Assembly: GCF_003160695.1 (NCBI RefSeq)
Contig: NZ_QGDD01000003.1
Span: 310,001 to 374,000 of the forward strand
Length of the DNA: 64,000 nucleotides
From: Nocardioides silvaticus
GTDB taxonomy: Bacteria > Actinomycetota > Actinomycetes > Propionibacteriales > Nocardioidaceae
Reading direction: 5' to 3'
This document shows positions 32,584 through 40,745 of the stretch, in pieces. Numbering within the stretch: position 1 is the stretch's first letter; every line of letters begins with the position of its first letter. The position numbers and the translations under genes were made by a program. The notes under the pieces were generated by a model. The model had not been told where the DNA came from and did no database searches. It saw only the letters and a list, made by a program, of their open reading frames with translations.

Positions 32584-32919
32584 ATGGGTGACGTCCTCCG
32601 CTTCCCGACCACCGCCCCGGCCCGGCCCGCGCCGCGGCCCGCTCCCGAGCCCGCGCCGGTCGAGCCGCTGTGGCGCGAGGCGGCCGGCGAGGAGCTGCGG
32701 CAGGAGCGCCACCGCAGCGAGCGGACGCTGGCCGACGTCGCCGAGGAGGCCGGGATCTCCGTGCAGTACCTCTCCGAGGTCGAGCGCGGGCGCAAGGAGC
32801 CGAGCTCGGAGGTGCTGGCCGCCGTCGCCGGCGCGCTCGGCCTGCGGATGGCCGACCTGACGCTCCGGGTGGCCCGGCGGATGCACGCCGTGCGCGGCCC
32901 GGTCTGTCTGGCGGCGTAG
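32584..32919 (+). CDS. PopR/ClgR-like XRE activator with a C-terminal Ala-Ala degron
   Basis: A 111-aa regulator. After a Pro/Ala-rich N-terminal tail (about 1-28) comes a ClgR-type helix-turn-helix: RTLADVAEEAGISVQYLSEVERGRKEPSSEVLAAVAGALGL (about 47-87 in parts). It ends in CLAA. In Streptomyces PopR, the activator of clpP3-clpP4, the two last alanines make the protein a ClpP1P2 substrate. The clpP pair encoded 0.8 kb downstream has a perfect PopR-type site in its promoter, which strongly supports this identity. The ATG is six bases after TAACGT. Confidence 0.82.
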   Translation: MGDVLRFPTTAPARPAPRPAPEPAPVEPLWREAAGEELRQERHRSERTLADVAEEAGISVQYLSEVERGRKEPSSEVLAAVAGALGLRMADLTLRVARRMHAVRGPVCLAA

Positions 32920-32935
32920 GCGCGCGGGTGCGGGC

Positions 32936-33057
32936 GTCTCGATACGTCCTCGCCTAGCGGCTCGGACTACTCGACGACCGAAAAGCCCGGGCTACTCGAC
33001 GACCGGACGCCTTCGGTCGTCGAGTAGGAGCGAGTGCAGCGAGCGACGTATCGAGAC
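32936..33057. repeat. Inverted arrangement of the 45-bp dispersed repeat
   Basis: The left arm (32936-32980) is a full copy of the 45-base dispersed repeat that also occurs at 45270-45314 and, inverted, at 49983-50027, differing at only three positions. The right part (33013-33057) carries its ends in inverted orientation (TCGGTCGTCGAGTAG ... CGTATCGAGAC) with a different middle, so the whole can fold into a large hairpin. It occupies the gap between the popR-like and PspC genes. Confidence 0.9.
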
Positions 33058-33136
33058 GACTTCCGGCGGAAGGATCAGGGGACGGTCAGGGTCGGTCCCC
33101 GATGTCCGGCGGGCCGCGACCGAGCACGCTGGAGGC

Positions 33137-33439
33137 ATGAGCAGCTACGAGCCCTACCACCAGCCCGCCCCTCCGGCTCCGGCGGCCAAGCGCACCCTGG
33201 TGCGCAGCCGGGACGGCAAGGTCCTCGCCGGGGTCTGTGCGGGGTTCGCCGACTACACCGGCCTCGACGTGACGCTGATCCGGATCGTGCTGGTCGCCGC
33301 CACCATCTTCGGCATCGGCACACCGATCCTGCTGTACGTCGTCGGCTGGGCCCTCATGCCTGAACGGCCCGAGCAGCCGTGGCCCTACGCCCCCACCGCG
33401 AGCTTGCGGGACTCGAGCACCGAGTCGGCCAGGCCGTAG
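33137..33439 (+). CDS. PspC-domain membrane protein
   Basis: A 100-aa protein with a PspC core ([57 protein letters not shown], read in parts). It has an amphipathic beginning and one strong helix, preceded by a Pro/Tyr-rich cytoplasmic tail. PspC proteins sense or buffer envelope stress. GGAGG lies one base before the ATG region at 33131-33135. Its last 55 bases overlap the end of the convergent clpP gene, so the C-terminal ~15 residues are unusual and may not be conserved. Confidence 0.88.
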   Translation: MSSYEPYHQPAPPAPAAKRTLVRSRDGKVLAGVCAGFADYTGLDVTLIRIVLVAATIFGIGTPILLYVVGWALMPERPEQPWPYAPTASLRDSSTESARP

Positions 33440-33990
33440 GCCACCGCGCTCGGCGCGTCGAGGATGAGGTCGCGGTCGGTGTCCTCCCGCAACCGCTCGA
33501 GGCTCTGCCCGGTGTGGCTCGCGAGCACCTCCTCCATCGTGCCCCGCAGCCGCGCGATCTCCTTGGCCTGCACGGCGAGGTCCGGCAGCGTGCCCTGACC
33601 ACCGCCCGACGGCTGGTGGAGGATCACCCGCGACCGCGGGAGGACCGACCGGCGGCCGGGAGCGCCCGCCGCCAGCAGCACCGCCGCGGACGAGGCGGCC
33701 TGGCCGATGCACGTCGTCGCCACCGGCGCCCGCACGAACTGCATCGTGTCGTAGATCCCGAGCATCGAGGTCACCGAGCCACCCGGTGAGTTGAGGTAGA
33801 GGTTGATCTGGACGTCGGGGTTCTCCGCCTCCAGGTGCAGCAGCTGGGCGATCACGACGTTGGCGACGCCGTCGTCGATCTCGGTGCCGATGTAGACGAT
33901 CCGGTCGCTCAGCAGCCGGCTGTAGATGTCGACCGCCCGCTCCCCGCGCACGGTCTTCTCGACCACGCTCGGGATCGTGTAGGTGCTCAC
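33385..33990 (-). CDS. clpP: ATP-dependent Clp protease proteolytic subunit (second of pair)
   Basis: A 201-aa serine peptidase with the ClpP triad Ser100 (GQAASSA), His125 (VILHQPSGG) and Asp174 (TDRDLIL). The serine loop reads GQAASSA rather than GMAASMG, a feature of the diverged ClpP4/ClpP2-like partners. The GTG at 33990 overlaps the stop of the first clpP (GTGA). The two would form a mixed two-ring barrel fed by ClpX or ClpC. Distance from tig/clpX genes and the PopR link indicate the conditional ClpP3P4-type pair, not the housekeeping one. Confidence 0.93.
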   Translation of the reverse strand: MSTYTIPSVVEKTVRGERAVDIYSRLLSDRIVYIGTEIDDGVANVVIAQLLHLEAENPDVQINLYLNSPGGSVTSMLGIYDTMQFVRAPVATTCIGQAASSAAVLLAAGAPGRRSVLPRSRVILHQPSGGGQGTLPDLAVQAKEIARLRGTMEEVLASHTGQSLERLREDTDRDLILDAPSAVAYGLADSVLESRKLAVGA

Positions 33991-34607
33991 TGGGCACCGC
34001 CGAACGCGACGGTGGGCCGGGTCGGCGCCACCGCCCGCACGTCGGTGAGCACGGCGTCGACCAGCCCGTAGTCCCGAGCCTCCTCGGCGGTGAACCACTT
34101 GTCGCGGCGGGCGTCCTTCTCGACCTTCGCGACCGGCTGGCCGCTGTGCTCGGCGGTCAGCCGCATCATCAGGTCCTTCATCCGCTCCAGCCGCTGGGCC
34201 TGGATCTCGATGTCGATCGCGGTGCCGCCGAGCCCGGCCGACCCCTGGTGCAGCAGCACCTCGGCGTGCGGCAGGGCGTACCTCTTGCCGGGCGTGCCGG
34301 CCGTCAGCAGGAACTGGCCCATGCTGGCGGCCAGGCCCATCGCCAGCGTGCTCACGTCGTTGGGGATCATGCGCATGGTGTCGTAGATCGCGAGGCCGGC
34401 GGTCACCGAGCCGCCGGGGCTGTTGATGTAGAGGCTGATGTCGCGGTTCGGGTCCTCGGCCGACAGCAGCAGCAGCGCCGCGCACAGCCGGTTGGCGACG
34501 TGGTCGTCGACCTCCTGGCCGAGGACGATGATGCGCTGCTGCAGCAGCCGGGACGCCAGCTGGTCGTCGACCATGAGGAGCGGTCGCTCGGGGGTGTGGG
34601 TGCTCAT
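33987..34607 (-). CDS. clpP: ATP-dependent Clp protease proteolytic subunit (first of pair)
   Basis: A 206-aa ClpP with canonical motifs: [26 protein letters not shown] with Ser95, LLHQGSAG with His120, [11 protein letters not shown] with Asp169. All three catalytic residues are present. ATG at 34607 lies 41 bases downstream of a perfect PopR-type palindrome (34649-34663). It is the first gene of the two-gene operon and is overlapped by the second. Inference: expressed mainly when the housekeeping ClpP1P2 is impaired, as in Streptomyces clpP3-clpP4. Confidence 0.95.
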   Translation of the reverse strand: MSTHTPERPLLMVDDQLASRLLQQRIIVLGQEVDDHVANRLCAALLLLSAEDPNRDISLYINSPGGSVTAGLAIYDTMRMIPNDVSTLAMGLAASMGQFLLTAGTPGKRYALPHAEVLLHQGSAGLGGTAIDIEIQAQRLERMKDLMMRLTAEHSGQPVAKVEKDARRDKWFTAEEARDYGLVDAVLTDVRAVAPTRPTVAFGGAQ

Positions 34608-34648
34608 GACCCCACCGTGCGGCACCCCGGGACGTCGCCCAAGGCTGT

Positions 34649-34663
34649 TCTGCCGCAGGCAGA
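34649..34663. promoter_or_regulatory. PopR-type binding site upstream of the clpP operon
   Basis: TCTGCCGCAGGCAGA is a perfect 6-3-6 palindrome identical in layout to the PopR site described in Streptomyces (TCTGCC, three bases, GGCAGA, as I recall the literature). A second, imperfect element (TCCGCTGTCGGCAGGA) follows at 34664-34679. Together with the adjacent PopR-like gene this predicts direct activation of the clpP pair. Confidence 0.8.
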
Positions 34664-34745
34664 TCCGCTGTCGGCAGGACGCGACGCCGGCGGACCGGCC
34701 GAAATCGGATGTCGGGCGCGGGGGCCGGTGGCCCAGACTGTCCCG

Positions 34746-35945
34746 GTGACCACCACCCCGACCGTCCGACCCCTGACCGCCGACGACCTCGAGCAGTCGG
34801 TCGCGCTCGGCATCGAGGCCTTCGGGGCGATCCCCGACGGGATGCCGCGGCCGACCCGCGAGGGGTTCCCCGGCCCGGGACGGCTGTGGTGGGGCGCCTT
34901 CGACGGCGAGCGGCTGGCCGGGCGGATGCTCCGGCGGGAGTACCACTCCTGGTGGCACGGGCAGGAGCTGCCGACGAGCGGCATCGCGGGGGTCGCGGTG
35001 TCCCCGGAGGAGCGGGGCCGCGGCCTGCTGCGCGAGCTCTTCCGAGCGGTGCTCGACGCCTCGGTCGAGCGCGGCGACGTGGTCTCGACGCTCTACCCGA
35101 CGGCACCGGGGATCTACCGCAGCAGCGGCTACGAGGTCGTCACCACCCTGCAGACGGTCGAGGTCCCGACCGCCGAGCTGACCCGGGTCCGGCCGCCGGT
35201 CGGGGTCCGCACCCGACGCGCGACCGCCGCCGACCTTCCCGCAGCGCGCGCCTTGTACGACGTCTGGGCGCGCGCCCAGAACGGACCGCTGACCCGGCGC
35301 GGACCGTCCTTCCCCGCGACCGACGAGGACGTCATCGGCGACTTCACCGGCGTCACGCTCGCGGTCGACGAGAGCGACGCAGTGGTCGGCTACTGCTCGT
35401 GGAACCGCGGCCGCGGCTACGGACCCGAGGGGAGGATCGAGGTCCAGGACCTGCTCGCGACCACCGCCGAGGGCTACCGGGCGCTCTGGCGCCTGCTGGG
35501 CTCGTTCGCCAGCGTCGCCGTCCGGGTGACCGTGCAGACGTCCGGTGACGACCTCGCCCGCTCGGTGCTCCCGACCCTGAGCTGGACGGCGATCGAGAGC
35601 CACCCCTACATGCTCCGGCTGCTCGACGTGCCCGCCGCGTTCACCGCGCTCCCGGCCCGCGCCCGCGGCACGGTCGTCCTCCGCGTGCACCAGGACGCGG
35701 TGTCCGGGACCGACGGGAGCTACCGGCTCACCGCGTCCGAGGACGGGGTGACCTGCGAGCGGACCGACCCCGAGGGCGACCACCCGACGTTCACCCCGGG
35801 CGGGCTGGCGCTGCTGTGGTCGGGCGCGCAGACCTGCGCCAACGTCCGGATGGCCGGGCTGCTCACCGGCGGCACGGCCGAGGATGACGCGGTCCTCGAT
35901 GCCGTGTGCGCGGGCCGGCCGCTGCACGTGCGCGACTACTTCTGA
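34746..35945 (+). CDS. Eis-like GNAT acetyltransferase
   Basis: A 399-aa protein with the three-part Eis layout: an N-terminal GNAT domain with the acetyl-CoA loop [14 protein letters not shown], a second degenerate GNAT domain (about 155-285) and a C-terminal SCP2-like domain. GIYRSSGYE contains the tyrosine that acts as general acid in Eis, and the chain ends in aromatic Phe (HVRDYF), whose carboxylate serves as base. Eis proteins acetylate amines such as aminoglycosides or host/own polyamines. GTG start at 34746; the methylase gene follows 7 bases after its stop. Confidence 0.88.
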   Translation: MTTTPTVRPLTADDLEQSVALGIEAFGAIPDGMPRPTREGFPGPGRLWWGAFDGERLAGRMLRREYHSWWHGQELPTSGIAGVAVSPEERGRGLLRELFRAVLDASVERGDVVSTLYPTAPGIYRSSGYEVVTTLQTVEVPTAELTRVRPPVGVRTRRATAADLPAARALYDVWARAQNGPLTRRGPSFPATDEDVIGDFTGVTLAVDESDAVVGYCSWNRGRGYGPEGRIEVQDLLATTAEGYRALWRLLGSFASVAVRVTVQTSGDDLARSVLPTLSWTAIESHPYMLRLLDVPAAFTALPARARGTVVLRVHQDAVSGTDGSYRLTASEDGVTCERTDPEGDHPTFTPGGLALLWSGAQTCANVRMAGLLTGGTAEDDAVLDAVCAGRPLHVRDYF

Positions 35946-35952
35946 CCCGACC

Positions 35953-36735
35953 GTGCCCGACCTCGACCCGCTGGTCCGCCGCCTCCGCGCGGCGGGCTGC
36001 GTGTTCGCGGAGGACGAGGCGGCCGTGCTCGCCGCCACGGCCGACGGACCGGAGCTGGAGCTGCTGGTGGAGCGCCGGGTCGCCGGCGAGCCGCTGGAGC
36101 ACCTGGTGGGCTGGGCCGACTTCGCCGGCGTCCGCGTCGCGCTGGACCCCGGGGTGTTCGTCCCGCGCCAGCGCACGGCCTTCCTGGTGGAGCTCGCGGT
36201 CGACCGGCTGGGCGCCGGTGGCGTCGTCGTCGACCTGTGCTGCGGATCCGGCGCCCTCGGCCTGACGATCGCCCACCGGCACCCCGGAGTGGAGCTGCAC
36301 GCGGCCGATGTCGACCCGGTCGCGGTGGCGTGCGCGCGGCGCAACCTCGCGCCGGTCGGCGGGACCGTCCACCACGGCGACCTCGACCACCCGCTCCCCG
36401 ACCGGCTCCGCGGGCGGGTCGACGTGCTGGTGGCGAACGTCCCCTACGTCCCGACCGACGCGGTCGCGCTGATGCCACCGGAGTCGCGCGACCACGAGCC
36501 GCGCGCCACGGTCGACGGCGGCGCCGACGGGCTCGACGTCGTACGACGGCTCGCGGGCCGGGCGCCGGAGTGGCTCGCCCCCGGCGGCCACCTGCTCGTC
36601 GAGACCGGGACCGACCAGGCCCACGTCGCGGCCGCCGCGTTCGCGACCGCCGGGCTGGCGCCGACCGTCCACCAGGACGAGGACCGCGGGGCGACCGCCG
36701 TCTCCGGCCAGCGTCCGCGGGACCCGGTTCCGTAG
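35953..36735 (+). CDS. PrmC/HemK-related protein methyltransferase
   Basis: A 260-aa SAM-dependent enzyme related to the release-factor glutamine methylases. The N-terminal helical domain includes PLEHLVGWADFAGVRVALDPGVFVPRQRT. The Rossmann domain has motif I VVDLCCGSGALGLTIA, and the catalytic loop reads VANVPYVPT. Here NVPY replaces the NPPY of true PrmC, a hallmark of the TIGR03704 paralogue group found in actinobacteria, so it may modify a different glutamine. GTG start at 35953, 7 bases after the acetyltransferase stop. Confidence 0.88.
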   Translation: MPDLDPLVRRLRAAGCVFAEDEAAVLAATADGPELELLVERRVAGEPLEHLVGWADFAGVRVALDPGVFVPRQRTAFLVELAVDRLGAGGVVVDLCCGSGALGLTIAHRHPGVELHAADVDPVAVACARRNLAPVGGTVHHGDLDHPLPDRLRGRVDVLVANVPYVPTDAVALMPPESRDHEPRATVDGGADGLDVVRRLAGRAPEWLAPGGHLLVETGTDQAHVAAAAFATAGLAPTVHQDEDRGATAVSGQRPRDPVP

Positions 36736-36745
36736 GATCGCGGGC

Positions 36746-36808
36746 ATGGACGATCCCCGAAGTCCCTACCGTTCACCTTCGCTGCCGCAGGGAGGTGAAC
36801 GGGCTTGA
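36746..36808 (+). CDS. 20-codon leader ORF coupled to the CorC-type gene
   Basis: An ATG seven bases after TAGGAT (36733-36738) opens a 20-codon frame, MDDPRSPYRSPSLPQGGERA, that stops at 36806-36808. The stop shares two bases with the TTG start of the next gene (TTGA). The frame also contains that gene's ribosome site GGAGGT. It is therefore placed to be read from a leaderless mRNA and to control translation of the membrane protein by coupling. The peptide shows no family. Confidence 0.5.
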   Translation: MDDPRSPYRSPSLPQGGERA

Positions 36809-38115
36809 TCGACTCGCAGACCTTCCTCAACCTCGGCCTCGTGGTCGCCTTCGTGGTCGTGGGCGGCGTGTTCGCCGCGACCGAGCTCGCGCTGGTGTCC
36901 CTGCGCGAGAGCCAGGTCAACCAGCTCGAGCAGCGTGGCGGACGCGGACAGCGGGTGGCCGACATCGCGCGCGACCCCAACCGCTTCCTCTCCGCCGTCC
37001 AGATCGGTGTGACCGTCGCCGGGTTCTTCTCCGCCGCCTACGGGGGCTCGACGCTCGCTCCCGACGTGGCGCCGTACCTCGTGGACCTCGGCCTCGGCGA
37101 GGACGCCGCCGACACCGTCGCGCTGGTGGTGCTCACCCTGCTCATCGCCTACCTCTCGCTGGTGCTCGGCGAACTGGTGCCGAAGCGGCTCGCGCTCCAG
37201 CGCTCGGCGCCGGTCGCGTTGGCGACCGCACCCGCCCTCGACCGGTTCGCGACCCTGATGCGGCCGGTGATCTGGCTGCTGTCGGTGTCCACCAACGCGT
37301 TGGTCCGGCTGCTCGGCGGCGACCCCGACGCCCGCAACGACTCCGTCAGCGAGGACGAGCTGCGCGACATCGTCACCACCCACGAGGGCCTCGGCGACGA
37401 CGAGCGACGCATCCTCAGCGATGTCTTCTCCGCCACCCGCAGCTCGCTGAAGGAGGTCATGCGGCCGCGCGGCGACGTCGCGTTCGTCGACGGTGACACC
37501 CCGCTGCCCGAGGCCGTGGAATGGGTGGCCGGGCAGAGCTACTCACGCTACCCCGTGCTCGGCGACAGCTTCGACGACGTGACCGGCTTCCTCCACGTCC
37601 GCGACCTGCTCGACGTCCGCCAGGACGACCCGCGCACCGTCGCCGAGGTGCAACGCCCGATCCTGCACCTCCCGGGCACCAACCTGGTGCTGCCGACGGT
37701 CGCCATCATGCGCGAGGACGGCACCCACTTGGCCGTCGTCGTCGACGAGTACGGCGGCACCGACGGGATCGTCACGCTCGAGGACCTGGTCGAGGAGATC
37801 GTCGGCGACATCCGCGACGAGTACGACGAGCGGCCGGAGCCCGACCTCGGCGACCTCGGCGCCGGGACGGTCGTGGAGGGCGGCCTGTCGATCGAGGACT
37901 TCGCCGACGCCACCGGCATCACGCTGCCGGACGGCGACTACGAGACGGCCGCCGGCTACGTGATCGCCCGGCTGGGACGGCTCCCCGAGGTCGGCGACGC
38001 GGTGGAGGTCGGTCCGGCCCGGCTCGAGGTCGCCGAGATGGACGGGCGCCGGCTGACCCGGATCTCCGTCACCGCGACGGGTGATCCGGTGCCCGAGGAG
38101 CCCGACCAGCCCTAG
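36805..38115 (+). CDS. CNNM/CorC-type membrane protein (hemolysin C family)
   Basis: A 436-aa protein with an N-terminal DUF21/CNNM transmembrane domain (about 1-190: ATELALVSLRESQVNQLEQRG, LGELVPKRLALQRS), two CBS domains (MRPRGDVAFVDGD..., VVVDEYGGTDGIVTLEDLVEEIVGDI) and a C-terminal CorC_HlyC domain. The family exports magnesium or regulates divalent cations. The TTG start at 36805 is supported by GGAGGT 8 bases upstream and by the coupled leader ORF. The stop TAG (38113-38115) is part of the -10 sequence of the next gene. Confidence 0.92.
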   Translation: MIDSQTFLNLGLVVAFVVVGGVFAATELALVSLRESQVNQLEQRGGRGQRVADIARDPNRFLSAVQIGVTVAGFFSAAYGGSTLAPDVAPYLVDLGLGEDAADTVALVVLTLLIAYLSLVLGELVPKRLALQRSAPVALATAPALDRFATLMRPVIWLLSVSTNALVRLLGGDPDARNDSVSEDELRDIVTTHEGLGDDERRILSDVFSATRSSLKEVMRPRGDVAFVDGDTPLPEAVEWVAGQSYSRYPVLGDSFDDVTGFLHVRDLLDVRQDDPRTVAEVQRPILHLPGTNLVLPTVAIMREDGTHLAVVVDEYGGTDGIVTLEDLVEEIVGDIRDEYDERPEPDLGDLGAGTVVEGGLSIEDFADATGITLPDGDYETAAGYVIARLGRLPEVGDAVEVGPARLEVAEMDGRRLTRISVTATGDPVPEEPDQP

Positions 38116-38124
38116 TCTGGCGGC

Positions 38125-38550
38125 GTGCACCGCCTGCAGGTCGCCGGCGTGACCCCGGCCCGGCCCTACTACCTCGACCTGCGCAACCCCGACCACACCC
38201 AGGGGCGGGTCACGGTCCACTCCGGCGTCGTCAGCATCGTCGCGAACCCCGGCTTCCGCGGGATGATCCGGCACACGGACGTGCTGTCGTTGTCGTTCTT
38301 CGTGCCCGACGCGCCGCCGGTGACCTCGCTGCCCTCGCACCTCGAGGTCGAGATGGACGTCCGCACCCACCGGTCCACCACCGGTGACCTCGGCGGCGCC
38401 ATCGTCATCGGAGCGGTCCGGCCGACCGTGCGCGTGGCGCCGGACCCGAGCGGCGAGCCGGGCGGGCCGTGGCTGCTCGTGGAGTTCGGGGTGCACCCGA
38501 TCGGCACCGAGGGGTGCGAGCTCGGTTACCGGGTCTCGGTCTGGGCCTGA
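38125..38550 (+). CDS. Conserved hypothetical, beta-rich small protein
   Basis: A 141-aa protein without signal peptide or membrane segment and with alternating hydrophobic patterns that suggest a beta-sandwich. I see no known motif; the readable core is GRVTVHSGVVSIVANPGFRGMIRHTDVLSLSFFV. The GTG at 38125 has TAGTCT exactly six bases upstream, overlapping the stop of the previous gene, so it is probably transcribed separately as a leaderless mRNA. It could be an actinobacteria-specific cytosolic protein. Confidence 0.7.
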   Translation: MHRLQVAGVTPARPYYLDLRNPDHTQGRVTVHSGVVSIVANPGFRGMIRHTDVLSLSFFVPDAPPVTSLPSHLEVEMDVRTHRSTTGDLGGAIVIGAVRPTVRVAPDPSGEPGGPWLLVEFGVHPIGTEGCELGYRVSVWA

Positions 38551-38617
38551 TGTCGCCTGTCGCTGTAGAGTCCTCCGCTGGGGAGGCCCTGGGGGCAGGA
38601 CCGATGGAGTGCATGGG

Positions 38618-39127
38618 ATGACCAGTAGCTGGTTGCTACGCGGCAGGACTTGGCTGATGCGCGGCGGAGCCGTCGTCATCGTCACCGCCCTGGTGGGCGC
38701 CTGGGCGCTCGGCCTCGCCGACGCCGAGGAGAAGGAGAAGACTCCTCCGAACGTCGTCCGGGAGGCCGATCCCGACGACGTGCCGTCCTACGACATCAAG
38801 GGGGCGGACGCGGTCGAGAAGGCCAAGGAGCGGCGCACCCGCGAGGCCGACCCGACCGACGAGACGCAGGAGCCCGGCATCCAGTCGGTCGCCGACACCG
38901 CCGACGACCCGACGACCTCCGCGGACGACCCGACGCCGTCGGCGGACGACCCCACCACGCCCTCGTCGCCCGACCCCGACTGGGACCCGGACGGCCCCAC
39001 GCACACCCCGAACCCGCCGAGCAACCCCCCGAGCAACCCGCCGAACGAGCCCGAGGAGGAGTGCACCGACCTGGTGTCGAGCCTCAACTGCGTGCTCGAC
39101 GGCGTCCTCGGGGGCGGCCGGCCCTGA
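38618..39127 (+). CDS. Single-helix exported protein with Asp/Pro/Thr-rich outer region
   Basis: A 169-aa protein. The N-terminal part (LMRGGAVVIVTALVGAWALGLA) is a signal anchor. The rest is disordered, with repeats such as DDPTTSADDPTPSADDPTTP and NPPSNPPSNPPNEP, and a small cysteine pair near the end (EECTDLVSSLNCVLDGVLG) that may close a disulfide. Likely a cell-wall-spanning or surface protein. ATG at 38618 was chosen over 38613, which is out of frame. The stop codon lies inside the first unit of a 10-bp tandem array. Confidence 0.7.
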   Translation: MTSSWLLRGRTWLMRGGAVVIVTALVGAWALGLADAEEKEKTPPNVVREADPDDVPSYDIKGADAVEKAKERRTREADPTDETQEPGIQSVADTADDPTTSADDPTPSADDPTTPSSPDPDWDPDGPTHTPNPPSNPPSNPPNEPEEECTDLVSSLNCVLDGVLGGGRP

Positions 39128-39190
39128 TCGGCCCTGATCGGCCCTGATCGGCCCTGATCGGCCCTGATCGGCCCTGATCGGTCCTGACCG
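39121..39190. repeat. 10-bp tandem array at a gene 3' end
   Basis: Six perfect copies of GCCCTGATCG (39121-39180) and a seventh with two changes. The first copy contains the stop codon of the upstream gene. The array fills the space between two convergent genes. The decamer length is close to one helical turn. Confidence 0.95.
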
Positions 39191-39201
39191 ACGCTGCCGG
39201 G

Positions 39202-40401
39202 TCAGCCCTGGCTCCGCAGGTACCTGCCGAAGTGCGGCACGGTGAACGCGATCCGGCCGCGTTCGCCTGAGTAGATCAGCCCCTTCTTCAGCAGGCTGTC
39301 GCGCGCAGGCGAGAGCGACTGCGGCTTCTTGCCGAGCACGAGGGCGACGTCGGCGGTGGCGACCGCACCCACCGGGTCGACGCCGTCGGTGCCCTCGGCC
39401 GCATCGGCCATCGCGCGCAGGTAGTCGCGCTCCCCCGGCGTCGCTCGCTCGAACCGGGAGCCGAAGAACCCGACCGCCAGCTCCCGCTCCGCCTCCGGCG
39501 CGGCGACAGCGACGTCCTCGGCGGTGATCGGCGTGCGCGGCGCGAGGTCCCAGACCGCCTTGCCGTAGGCCTGGATGAAGTAGGGGTAGCCGCCGGTGGC
39601 GTCGTACATCGCGGCCAGAGCGTCGTCGTCGTACGACGCCTCCTCCTCGGCCGCCGGCGCTGCCAGTGCGCGGTCGGCGGCGTCGCGGCCGAGCCGGTCG
39701 ATCCGCTGGTAGGTGAAGAGCCGCTCGGAGTAGGACTTGGACGCCGACAGCACGGCCGGCAGGTGCGGGAGCCCGGCGCCGACGACGATGACCGGCAGCC
39801 CGGACTGGCTCAGCTCGTGGCAGGCGGCGCAGAGCGCGGACACGTCGGTCGCGTCCAGGTCCTGCATCTCGTCGACGAACACCGCGATGCCCAGCCCCTT
39901 GTCGGCCGCCAGCCCGCCGACGTCGGTGAGCAGCTCGACGAGGTCGATCTCGATGTCGCCGGAGTCGGCGCGACCGCGCACCGCGGGCGTGGTGATGCCG
40001 GGGCTCCACCGGTCCTTCAGCTTGGCGTCGGCTCCGGCGTCGCGCTCGGCGAAGGAGCGGATCACGCCGAGCACGTGGTCGACCTCGTCGGGGCTGGGGT
40101 GGGCGAGCTCGCGGACCGCCTGGTGCAGCGCGCCGGACAGCGGCCGGCGCAGCGACTGGTCGGGGCGTGCCTCGAGCTTGCCGGTGCCCCACCCCTTGCG
40201 CACGGCGGCCGAACGCAGCGCGTTGAGGAGCACGGTCTTGCCCACGCCGCGCAGACCGGTCAGCACCAGCGAGCGCTCCGGACGGCCGCGGGCGACCCGC
40301 TCCAGCACCACGTCGAACGCCGCGAGCTGCTCGTCACGGCCCGCCAGCTCGGGCGGGCGCTGCCCGGCGCCGGGCGCGTAGGGGTTCCGGATCGGGTCCA
40401 C
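39202..40401 (-). CDS. AAA-family ATPase (Orc1/AAA_16-like)
   Basis: A 399-aa P-loop ATPase. Walker A is LVLTGLRGVGKTVLLNAL at about 46-63, and Walker B is IAVFVDEMQDLDATD. The sensor region includes VIVVGAGLPHLPAVLSASKSYSERLF, and a winged-helix-like end follows (KKPQSLSPARDSLLKKGLIYSGERGRIAFTVPHFGRYL). The domain order matches actinobacterial Orc1/Cdc6-like STAND ATPases of unknown role. I prefer GTG at 40401 because TACGGT lies six bases upstream; ATG at 40404 differs by one residue. Confidence 0.85.
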   Translation of the reverse strand: MDPIRNPYAPGAGQRPPELAGRDEQLAAFDVVLERVARGRPERSLVLTGLRGVGKTVLLNALRSAAVRKGWGTGKLEARPDQSLRRPLSGALHQAVRELAHPSPDEVDHVLGVIRSFAERDAGADAKLKDRWSPGITTPAVRGRADSGDIEIDLVELLTDVGGLAADKGLGIAVFVDEMQDLDATDVSALCAACHELSQSGLPVIVVGAGLPHLPAVLSASKSYSERLFTYQRIDRLGRDAADRALAAPAAEEEASYDDDALAAMYDATGGYPYFIQAYGKAVWDLAPRTPITAEDVAVAAPEAERELAVGFFGSRFERATPGERDYLRAMADAAEGTDGVDPVGAVATADVALVLGKKPQSLSPARDSLLKKGLIYSGERGRIAFTVPHFGRYLRSQG

Positions 40402-40434
40402 CATCGGACCGTATCGAGGTGTCTAGCCGGATCC

Positions 40435-40689
40435 TTAGACCGCTCTAGCGTGTCGCAGCGACGCCGTCCGCGGCGTGCCGCGGCGGCGCAGCACGTCGAC
40501 CAGGCTGTCGACCAGGTCCGGCACGTCCTCCGCGGGCAGCCGGAACGTCCCCGAGCAGGCGCCGTCGCGCCACAACGAGACGACGACGAGGTCGGCCTCC
40601 TCGTGCCAGCTCACCCGCATCGACCGGTCGCCGCCGCGCGCGTCGAAGAAGATCTCGCCCGTCCGGGGCAGCGGTCGTACGGCGGCCAT
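40435..40689 (-). CDS. Small conserved actinobacterial protein
   Basis: An 84-aa protein, GEIFFDARGGDRSMRVSWHEEADLVVVSLWRDGACSGTFRLPAEDVPDLVDSL read in parts. It has a short mixed alpha/beta pattern with no signal or membrane segment. Many actinobacteria encode such a protein of unknown function, often called a hypothetical with a W-R-D-G-C-x-G-T-F-R-L core. ATG at 40689 lies 56 bases from the divergent glycosylase start. No function can be assigned. Confidence 0.75.
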   Translation of the reverse strand: MAAVRPLPRTGEIFFDARGGDRSMRVSWHEEADLVVVSLWRDGACSGTFRLPAEDVPDLVDSLVDVLRRRGTPRTASLRHARAV

Positions 40690-40745
40690 GCCCCATCATG
40701 CGCCGTCGGGCGCTGCCTGTCAGCCCCTCTCGTTAGGCTGGCGGC

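Noticed and set aside
32936..33057. Insertion sequence ends
   Set aside because: The inverted arms enclose only ~32 bases; there is no transposase or target duplication.
35953..37496. Alternative plus frames through the methylase and CorC genes
   Set aside because: Arg/Pro-rich shadows; the chosen frames have SAM and CBS motifs.
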